From positions 1,736,001 to 1,800,000 of the forward strand of contig WUJK01000009.1 of the NCBI GenBank assembly GCA_011317545.1: a stretch of DNA of 64,000 nt. The letters run 5' to 3'. Below the pieces are notes generated by a model. It was given only the letters and a program-made list of their open reading frames with translations, did no database searches and was not told the origin of the DNA. This DNA is from Coniella vitis. Its lineage: Eukaryota; Ascomycota; Sordariomycetes; Diaporthales; Schizoparmaceae. Positions 55,681-64,000 of the stretch are shown piece by piece (positions within the stretch are counted from its first letter, which is position 1; each line of letters begins with the position of its first letter). Both the position numbers and the translations under genes were made by a program.

Positions 55681-56856
55681 ATGGCTACCATGGCCGCTGT
55701 GCAAGAGGAGTACCGGGATGCTCAACTGAGCAATATTCTCAAGTGTCCAGATTGCCAAGAGGTGCCCCCCAACCTTGTCGAGGAGTTTAGTAGTGGCGAC
55801 ATGGTCTGCGCATCGTGTGGTCTTGTGGTGCGTCCCTGTTCCCTCGTAGTTGTAGTTCCCGAGCAAGGTCTAATTTGCACGACAGGTTGGCGACAAGATT
55901 GTCGATACACGGTCTGAGTGGCGTACGTTTGCCAACGATGACCAGAACAACGACGATCCTTCTCGTGTTGGAGATGTCGGCAACCCACTCTTTGAAGACA
56001 CCGTTGCCACCCTGCAGACCACCATCGGCAGGGAGGGCAGCAACTCGTTCCACTTGATGAAAACCCAGGCAAAGACGATTGAGAAAGGACAGGCCAACCA
56101 GAAGGAAGGCTTCAACAAGATCAAGACGCTGGCCGATACACTCCAAGTCGGTGTGGCTGTCCGCGATTACGCCTTGCATATTTTCAAGCGTATGTCTTGC
56201 TGTTTTGTGAACTGACTAATTCTAGTGCATGTGAGCTCACATTCTTCTATTGTCTAGTTGCGGACGAGAAGAAATTCCTCAAGGGCAAACCGCAGGACGC
56301 TGTCATCGCCGGTGCGATCTTTATTGCCTGTCGCCAGAATAATGTTCCACGGACTTTCCGCGAGGTCTTCAACTTGACAAAAGTCTCCAAGAAGGAGATT
56401 GGCCGTGTATTCAAGGCACTCGAGAAGTGGCTCACGGAGATGCGCGAAAAGGGCGAAGCTGCTGGTCTGACCGATGTCACCTCGGTCCGTGACTACAACC
56501 AAAAGGGCTCAACCGGCGCTGACGACCTGGTCCGCCGTTATGTGTCACAGCTTGCCATCAAGCAGCAGTCAGATGTCGAGAATGTGGGCATTTACATTGC
56601 GAAGAAGACCTCTCAGGTTAGCACCCTCGCTGGTCGCTCTCCGCTGTCTGTTGCCGCCGCGTGCATTTTCATGGCCGCGCACTATCTTGGCGATTCGATC
56701 ACATCCAAGAAGATTGCCATGGTTGCTGGTGTCAGTGACGGTACTATCAAGACGGCCTACAAATATCTGTACCAGTGCAAAGAACAACTGCTTGACCGCG
56801 ATGCCTTTCTGAAGAGTCGAAGCAAGGGCAAGCTTGAGCGACTGCCCCAGGCTTAG
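55681..56856 (+). CDS. SUA7: Transcription initiation factor TFIIB (3 exons, 349 aa from ATG 55681)
   Basis: Exons 55681-55827, 55886-56189 and 56258-56856; joins in phase 0 and phase 1. TFIIB bridges TBP and RNA polymerase II and sets the start site. Zinc ribbon: Cys22, Cys25, Cys43, Cys46 (CPDC, CASC). The B-reader/linker region DTRSEWRTFANDDQNNDDPSRVG follows. Two cyclin-like repeats follow, the first with IFIACRQNNVPRTFREV, the second with AAACIFMAAHYLGDSITSKKIA. The protein ends KGKLERLPQA. From ATG 55681 the length (349) is that of canonical TFIIB. The same frame stays open upstream to 55270 with coding-like codon use but no ATG, so a longer N-terminally extended form is possible (see findings). 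Intron 2 lies between HIFK and LADEKKF, a natural domain edge. Confidence 0.97.
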
Positions 56857-58074
56857 GGAGCCAATGCGCAGCACAAGCACGTTCCTCGAGCGGACCAACC
56901 CATCCTGAGCGGTTGCCAGGTACTGACTATGGCTTGATCCAAGCAGTCTGCTTGAATCTGCCATGAAAAAGCGACAGCAGAGACAAACCTTGCATACTCA
57001 CTTGCACATTCCCAAACAGATTGAAACTAACGTTTTGGACGAGACTACTCGTCATTTGATTTTACGTTTGCAGGCCGACCTCAAGAGCTCTAGAATGGGG
57101 AATGCTGTTGTTGAGGGGAAGGTCAGGATTATGCATGCAAGACTGCCACTCGGCAGGTCAGAAGTCGAGCACAGAGCACAGGAGTGATTCCTGTGCCGAG
57201 GCTTTTGGGGCAAAGCATACGTCTTTAGTATTTGAGCAGAAGGAATCACTTTCTAGCGAAGCCTATGCTCTCGAATGCTTGTGACGGCCACATGTGCTAG
57301 GCTGCTTTGTGTCCTTGTTACAGAAGCCCCGGGATACTGACGCGGATGCTACTAGCAGAGCAGAAATTGACGGCCATCCGTGAGTATGTCCTTATAATAG
57401 CCATGGGCGGCACTCCTTTGACATAACGCAACCGGCCCAGGTAAGGCGGTTCTCGTTGACTTCATCCTCTCTGCCAATACTTTGATATTTGACTTGTCTA
57501 GTAATTGAAAACTGAATACCTTCATGCTCAATCTTTATTGCACATCTAGAATTCTCGATCATGCAAGTGAAGTAATATGTCTATCATTGCAATCGCATCT
57601 CAGCCATTGTGCACTCGTTCGTAGTCTTCTTGCCCGCTTACGGCGTAGACATTCACGACTGAGTGCTAAGTCGAGGTCTTTTGGCCGAACAGAGGCAGTT
57701 CAGTAGCTGTTGTCCCTCGCCAAAATGCTCATGTCAAGCTTTTACATATGTATGCGCTTGCCTCTTTGCCGCTGGAATAACCTTGCGCTGCCTCCTTCCC
57801 AGATTAACAAGTCTGTCTTGCCTCCTTCATAAATCGCTGAAAAGGGACAAAGCCGATTGGCCACGGCGGCTTGTGGGCCTGGTGGATGCTGAGGGCTTAT
57901 GTAATATAGAATCGCGTTACAGGGCGGGTTCAGCTCTGGCTTTCGCGTTTTCAACTGTCGGCCATCCAACCAGACACCACCACCCGCAAGACCTGTACCC
58001 ACCATCCCAGGTTTGTCTATTAAACCTCCAACACAGTCGCATCTGCGCAGCCTTGGACGGTCAACGCAGTCAAT
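56857..58074. other. Intergenic region
   Basis: 3' flank of TFIIB and promoter/leader of the RSC7-like gene. Short frames only; nothing recognised. Confidence 0.5.
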
Positions 58075-60218
58075 ATGGCAGGTCGTCGCTCTGGCCGGGC
58101 CGCAGCAAAGCGCGCTGCCCAGGCCCTTGGTAAGTTTGTCCTGAGCTCAATGATCCATACATGGCTGCATTCCTTCCCTACCGCAACCCGTCACCTTGAA
58201 AGAGTACTATCGCAACATGCTGCACTACGGCAGCGGCTATCGGTCACAGAACAAACACTTTGGCGGCGCATTTCTCTTTGCTCTCCACGTTTCAAATCGG
58301 CACGACGGCGGTGCAGCAGCTACTTTCTCTACCAACCGCCCCTTCTCATATATATGTGCTAACCAGGGCATCCCGCCGTCTTGATAGAGGCCACACCCAA
58401 AACCTGGAAGGAGATGGAAGAAGAAGACGAAGGCATGCCCGATGCCGAACAAGACGAAGCTCTCAAGCCAGATGACGACGGCGACGCCAGTATGAAGGAG
58501 GACTCGGCTGCCGAAGAGGGCGAGGAAGAACAGGACGAGGAAGACGTACCCGAGAAATCTCCCACTCCGCCCCCCCAGCCTATGGTCCGCCGCAAGCGCC
58601 TCGGACGCCCACCCAAGATTAAGCCTCCTGGCTGGGATGACGGTATCGAGGTTCCGCGAGACGAGGTGCGCCCTCGCCGTGGCCGAGGTGGCTGGCGTGG
58701 TCGAGGTGGACGCAAGGGCGCACCGGCACCTATTACCCAGCAAGCGATTGAGAAGGATGGCCCTGTGTTTGATATCGTTGACGACGAGCTTGCCCTTCCC
58801 GAAGACCCCGAGGGTGAGACCAAGGTCGACAAGCTGGGCTACCTTCAGGGCGGCCGCGAATATCGTTGCCGCACCTTTACCGTCAAGGGCCGCGGCGACC
58901 GCTTGTACATGTTGTCGACCGAGCCCGCTCGATGCGTCGGTTTTCGCGACTCGTACCTCTTCTTCACCAAGCACCGCCGTCTCTTCAAGAGCATCGTGGA
59001 CGACGAAGAAAAGCGCGACCTGATTGAGCGAGACCTCATCCCGCACTCGTACAAGGGCCGTTCGATAGGTATCGTCACGGCTCGATCAGTCTTTCGAGAG
59101 TTTGGTGCCCTCATTGTTGTCGGTGGCCGTCGCATTGTTGACGACTACGACCTCACCCGTGCCAGGGAGGAAGGCTTCCAGGAGGGTGACCTTGCTGACC
59201 CAAACGACAAGTACGATCCTAACCAACCTTACAACAAAAACCAGTATGTCGCTTGGTTTGGCGCCAGCCAAGTCTACCACACCAATGCGCCCATTGCACC
59301 CACCCAGATGGCCGAGATGAAGAAACGTCGCGTCGCCGTCACTGATACTAATTGGATGCTTGAGCACGCTCGTGCGGCTGCGTATGTTGTCCTCTTGTGA
59401 TCTTAAGTTTCACTGACAGGAAACTGACAATAAATGCAACTGCAGCAATTTTAACTCCCAGATCAATGCAATTCGCCGTCGCAACAACCAGGGTGTCTAC
59501 GATATCCACACCAACATTATCCAGTACCCGACGACCATGCAGCCCACAGCCGCACGCATCGAGCAAGTTCCTCCCTCCGCACCCACCGATGGTGCACCCG
59601 CCAATCCTCAGGCTTTCCCACCCTTGAATCCCGCCATCGCTCGGAACTTTACTGTCATGGATACCTACAGCGAGCTGCCTGCGGCCGGCGTGTCTTCTGC
59701 TAGCTACGACACCTTCACCAAGGGCGCGCCCGCCTCGGACTACGATAGCGATTTCCTGGCTCCCTTCCGCGGTCTCGGCGCTATGAGCGACGAAATCAAG
59801 GACTGTCTGCCCCCTGAATGTCGCGAGGCGTTCGACGCGGCACTCGCCCAGGAGAAGGAATGGCACAGCGTAAGAACTTTTTATACTGCTCCAGAGGTTA
59901 CTGTTGTTCATTTTCCCTGCACTTGCATCAAATGCAAGGAGACCCTAGTGCCCGAATGCTGATATTGCTTCGGAGCACCTGACAGCCAAGCTAGCAAGAA
60001 AGGCAAGAAGAGAGCTACTGATAATGTGTTGCATTCTCTCTTGCCGTCTTACCAGATAACTTTCTTTGAGGAGTGGGCCACTCTCAATTTCCCGTGCAAA
60101 TTTGCAGTAGCTAACCTTGGTTTACCATCTGCAGAAATGGGGAACAGAATCGACGGCCAAATCTCGACGCAATCCGGTTATCGACAAGGCTATTGTGCCT
60201 TATAGCGTCATGAGATAA
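58075..60218 (+). CDS. RSC7: Chromatin-remodelling complex subunit RSC7/NPL6-like (SWP82 family) (4 exons, 525 aa)
   Basis: Exons 58075-58129, 58367-59381, 59446-59869 and 60135-60218; joins in phase 1, 2 and 0. Rsc7 (Npl6) and its paralogue Swp82 are accessory subunits of RSC and SWI/SNF remodellers that slide and evict nucleosomes. The small first exon encodes MAGRRSGRAAAKRAAQAL. Acidic region about 25-75; KRLGRPPKIKPP (AT-hook-like GRPPK); RGRGGWRGRGGRKG. The conserved core from about 183 reads YRCRTFTVKGRGDRLYMLST, CVGFRDSYLFFTKHRRLFK, RDLIPHSYKGRSIGIVTARS, VVGGRRIVDDY and YNKNQYVAWFGASQVYH. The C-terminal exon supplies KWGTESTAKSRRNPVIDK. First intron is 237 bases and could hide a micro-exon; the join to HPAVLIEATPKTWKEM is inferred from phase only. 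It is close to TFIIB on the same strand but separately promoted. Confidence 0.92.
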
Positions 60219-63200
60219 ATCGCCAGCTTACCATAAAGGGATCCATAATCCACAATCATTGAGATTAAGAACGACGGTCTTCTACAATATATGAAAAGCC
60301 GGCCATGCTTACTGTTAAACCTGTCTGCCAAGTTCTTTTCCTCGACATGCAGGATATCTGGTCTTTTCTAGCTTGAAGAATGAGCATTGATTATAGGTTA
60401 CATTTGTCTGGTATGTATACATCCTTTGTCTTTGAATGTGCTGGCATTGTACACTCTTTCCTTTGGCATGCATACGCCGATCCGATGCCATATGTTAGGA
60501 TAAAAGGCTAACGACAGAGCTTGAGCAGGAACCATATCCTTTGTAAAGTATAAGTTTTTGAGGGATCCAGAAGAGCAAACAAGGGTGCAAGAAGGGTTAT
60601 TATGTTTATTGGCGTTATGGGGATTCATTATGTTTAGGATCATACCCCCAGTCTCTTCGTTGCTGATAAGGAGAAGAGGAAAGACTCTTTTATGTGTTTG
60701 AATATATTTCAGGGAACGAACAGCCTCTTGATTATTGTTCTTCTGCGTGGACACTCTTAGTGACTATGATGGCTGTTCTCCATCTGTTATTGGGTTCAAG
60801 TGTGATGGAGTGAGGAGTGAGTCTCCTCTCTGGTAAGTGAGATATCCTGGAATTTGATTGCATACATGATGGCTCTGCCACTATAAAGTCAAGACGAGGT
60901 CGAGCGAGATGGAGACCTCTACTACTAACTTTGACTGGGTGTTTTTCGCTATTTTGGTGTGGCTGGGCGATTGGTGAGGTGATGCTGAATGCCTTATACC
61001 CAGCCTTTCTGGTGGCTTTCCTTTGATTCGGAAGTTCTCGTGTTAATCAAGCAATCATGATTGAAAAGGTGATGCTTTGGTTGCAAAACATGTGCTAATT
61101 CGATTCTCGGCCTTTGAGGAATCCATAAGAAAGAATCCAATACCAGCGTTGGACATCAGAATGTTTCTTTCCATCACAGAGATTTCACAGCTTTGAAGTG
61201 GAGGAGCATACTCAGCCATATCACCTTTAGACTTGAGAGAAGGGTCAAGCTGGTAGTGGTCAGTAGATAGCTTGTAGATGGATTTATGAGGTCTCTTTGC
61301 ATGGCAACCTTATTTCCCTTGGCGTCTGCGTACTTTTAGTTGATGAGTTGGGGATATTCCCATCTACGCACACGGTTTCTGTTCAGACTTTGGGCCCGTC
61401 CTTGATTTCAAGCGAGAAGCCATACTGTTGTTGTTGTCTTTGCCAACCCTTGCCGACCAGCCTACCCACTCAATTTTGGCATGTAAATATCAATAAATCA
61501 ATACGATATGGAGACAGCGGATTCGGGAGGGGAGCCGTGGACCGGGTCCTCATCATCAGTACAAGAGAAACTTTGGACCGTGTTCTCTCTCTCTCTCTCT
61601 CTCGCCCGCGCGACGAGCAATCCGGGCAATGAATGCACAACAAGGAATGCAGTGGGGCCCAATATCTCGTAACCCCGACGACCTCGTAATTTTCTTTTTT
61701 TGACTTTACATATCGCACCCAGGGCTAATCATTATCATCACTAATAACTTTGATCAACCTTGTCATCGTATAACGTGGTGTACAGAGTTTAGACAAATTC
61801 ATAGGGGGAGGAGAGAGAAAAGTAGAATCAAAAAGTCACCCACATCATCATCATACGTATACGTGCCGTGAATAACCGCATGTTATTTCCTAAGTCTATT
61901 ATGGTGGAAAAAAAAAAAGAGAGCCTCGCAGTAGAGAAAAAGAGACTCAATTCTGTCTCCCCAAAGTGTTTCTTCAATGACGTAGCCTCCAGAGGATAAA
62001 AAAACACAACTATGCTTGCTACATACACTCATTTACACCCCCCAACCCACCCCCCAAAGAGAGAGAGTGAGTAACGAGAATCACACCACACAAACCCTTT
62101 CCCCGCCCTTCCGCGAGGGGGGGGAATGAGGGGAGGACTTTCCCTCCAATACCGGCTCAGCCGGGAAAGGATGGAGCTTTTTTGGAAGCCCATGCCATGT
62201 GTGCAGACTTGTGCAGTAAGAACGGAAGGAGAAAGAGTGCGGGGGAAGGAAATGAGAACACAGACAGACACAGACAACACACACACACACGCTTATTTCG
62301 CGCATGCATACGCGCGTCCTGGTTATCAGTCAGAAGCGAGCAGCCAAGAGGAGAGAAAAGGTTATGAAGGGGTCAATCCCATGCAGGGCATGATGGATGT
62401 ACTACAACAAGACACCACGGCGGGTACTGTCTTGTGTACATAATAGTAGGCACGCGTGAAACGGGAAGGACTCTCTTTTAGAAATTTCAGCTTTTGGGTC
62501 TGCTCGTAGGCTTAGGGGTGCGTGTGACTGGGCGTGTTTCGACTACGATGTAATGAGATGGAACCATTCGGGAAGCATCTCGAAACAATCTGTGCATACG
62601 TCAAAGTTTCCCTCACCACAACCCTTTTGTTTTTTTCCCCTTTCTTCCTTGCTTGCCACTGCCACTGCCACTGCTGGGTCCCAATCCAAAGTACAAACTG
62701 CGTAGTAGTAGTACATTTTGAAATGTTACTCTGTGGGCATGTATTGACGTCGACGGACGCGTTGGCAATGACGATGTCGCCGATGCTGACGCCGATTTGC
62801 TGGCTGATGTGGTGCTGTTTTCATCTCTGCCCGAAAACGCCAAGGAAGGGAGGGGGCAGCACAGCACAGCACAGCACTGCACTGGCCCATCGAATTTTTT
62901 TCCCTCTCCCTTTGTCATCAGCTTCACAAGCAGACAAAGTACGTACTTGACAAACGAGGCGCGGCCCCGGTTGCTGTCTTTTGCCTCCTGCGTCATGATC
63001 GCTGCTTCCTCGCGCTTGTACCTGCCTGGGTCCCGGTTCTCACATATCGCCGCCCCCTCACACCCGCACACACCCGCACACACCCCTCCTTCCCTTTCCC
63101 CGGGTTTCCATGCCCGCTTCTTTGCGATGATCTTTTGGGGTCTTTTTTTTTTTTTATTTTTATTCGGCGCGGCAGGTTGGGCTTGGCCTGAGGGTCCAGT

Positions 63201-64000
63201 CAGTCCAGGTCCAGCCCAGCCCAGCCCAGCACTTGGGTGGAGAAATCCCCCCCCCCAAAAGCTTTGACGATGTACCCTCATTATTGGGGACAACCCGTGC
63301 CGGCGCGTTATTGTGGACTTTGTACCTAAAAACGGGTTGAGCGAGTACGTAGAACACAGCACTGTACAGTAAGTATATGCCAACAGGAATTTGAAATCGG
63401 TTGCACTACACTCGTCCCGTAGTAATGTAATTGTAATTGGGGCTGAGCAAAAGATCAGCCATCCATCAATCAATCAATCGACTTCTATCCCCCCGTGCTT
63501 TTGCTTTTGCCGTCAAATCGGCACCACAATGACATCCAATAGAACAAGGGGGAAAAAAAAGACCTCATCTTGCCTTTCGTATATCACAAACCACTAACAC
63601 TCAGCTATATCTAGCAGCAACCGAAAAAAAAAAGATCAGACAAAATTCTATGCTTATTGTCCAGCTAACGTGCTGCGTTGTTGGTGGCCCCTAACAAGCG
63701 TGAGGCATTGCTTTTTCAGCTGTCTGCTTTTTATTTTTAACTCACCCCAGCCAAAAGGACGGACTGTATATAGTAAACTGAACTTTTTATTGCCACTGCA
63801 CGCGATAGTAAGCTTTGGAATAAGGGCTGAGAGCAAAAGGGCAAGAAATAATACCTGCTACTCTTTTTTTTGTTCCTTCTCACAACGTCGTTTTAATATT
63901 CTCCCAGGGTAAAAAAAAGGCCTTGTGCTTGACGGTACTGACTGCTTACGTACTTACATCGCAGTGGCAGGCCCCCTGCAAAACTCACTCTTGATCGACA
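60219..64000. other. Gene-empty window end (3.8 kb) with simple repeats
   Basis: Low-complexity runs dominate: (TC)n at 61583-61603, (AC)n at 62275-62290, (CAGCA)4 at 62857-62876, (CCAGC)4 at 63211-63230, and several A/T homopolymers (61909-61919, 63145-63156). Open frames on both strands overlap these tracts and lack domains. From about 61000 it may be the long promoter or leader of a gene beyond the window. Confidence 0.5.
61583..61603 (+). repeat. (TC)n dinucleotide repeat
   Basis: About ten TC units lie in the gene-empty end region. Confidence 0.95.

Noticed and set aside
62613..63473. 286-codon minus-strand frame near the window end
   Set aside because: It runs through simple repeats and homopolymers, has no domain and no coding-like codon bias.

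Overview
This is nuclear DNA from a filamentous ascomycete (Pezizomycotina, most likely a sordariomycete; the exact genus is not decidable by eye). Evidence: short spliceosomal introns with GTRNGT donors, CTRAY-type branch sites and YAG acceptors; closely packed genes separated by 0.5-2 kb leaders; fungal-specific proteins (End3, Spo7, Rsc7, a kelch cell-surface protein, a GPI glycoprotein); and a polymerase III U6 snRNA. No bacterial, phage, CRISPR or intact transposon features were seen.

Layout. 0-10 kb: a GNAT acetyltransferase (+), an AIF/AMID-like flavoprotein (+), a type II membrane O-fucosyltransferase-like protein (+) and the endocytic adaptor END3 (-). 11-21 kb, all minus: a large nuclear AT-hook-like protein of unknown role, a dual-specificity phosphatase fold whose catalytic Cys is Asp, and the Nem1 partner Spo7. 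22-24 kb: a Cld1/Ict1/CGI-58-type alpha/beta hydrolase (+). 25.7-28.7 kb: a secreted kelch/one-TM protein (-). A 5.5 kb gene-empty divergent interval follows. 34.2-39.9 kb: a 20-exon Ser/Thr-rich GPI wall glycoprotein (+). 41-50 kb, all minus: a four-TM DUF2985-type protein, two tandem IFI6/ISG12-like small membrane proteins, and ESF1. 50.3 kb: U6 snRNA (+). 51.5 kb: a broken VOC/glyoxalase-fold gene. 53.7-60.2 kb, plus strand: a one-TM protein, TFIIB, and the chromatin remodelling subunit RSC7/NPL6. The last 3.8 kb appears empty.

The genes are mainly housekeeping (endocytosis, lipid and nuclear-envelope control, ribosome biogenesis, splicing, transcription) interleaved with surface proteins. 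They do not form an obvious metabolic cluster.

Most interesting: (1) the wall glycoprotein, where 5 consecutive internal exons are phase 2-2 and 12 more are phase 0-0, so single exons can be skipped or duplicated without a frame change; (2) TFIIB, preceded by a coding-like, in-frame, 137-codon open extension with no ATG in any frame over more than 900 bases; (3) a nine-base motif TACTATGTA repeated 11 times, only between genes; (4) the tandem ISG12-like pair with a conserved intron; (5) the Cys-to-Asp pseudophosphatase. Exon joins were read by eye and need RNA evidence.
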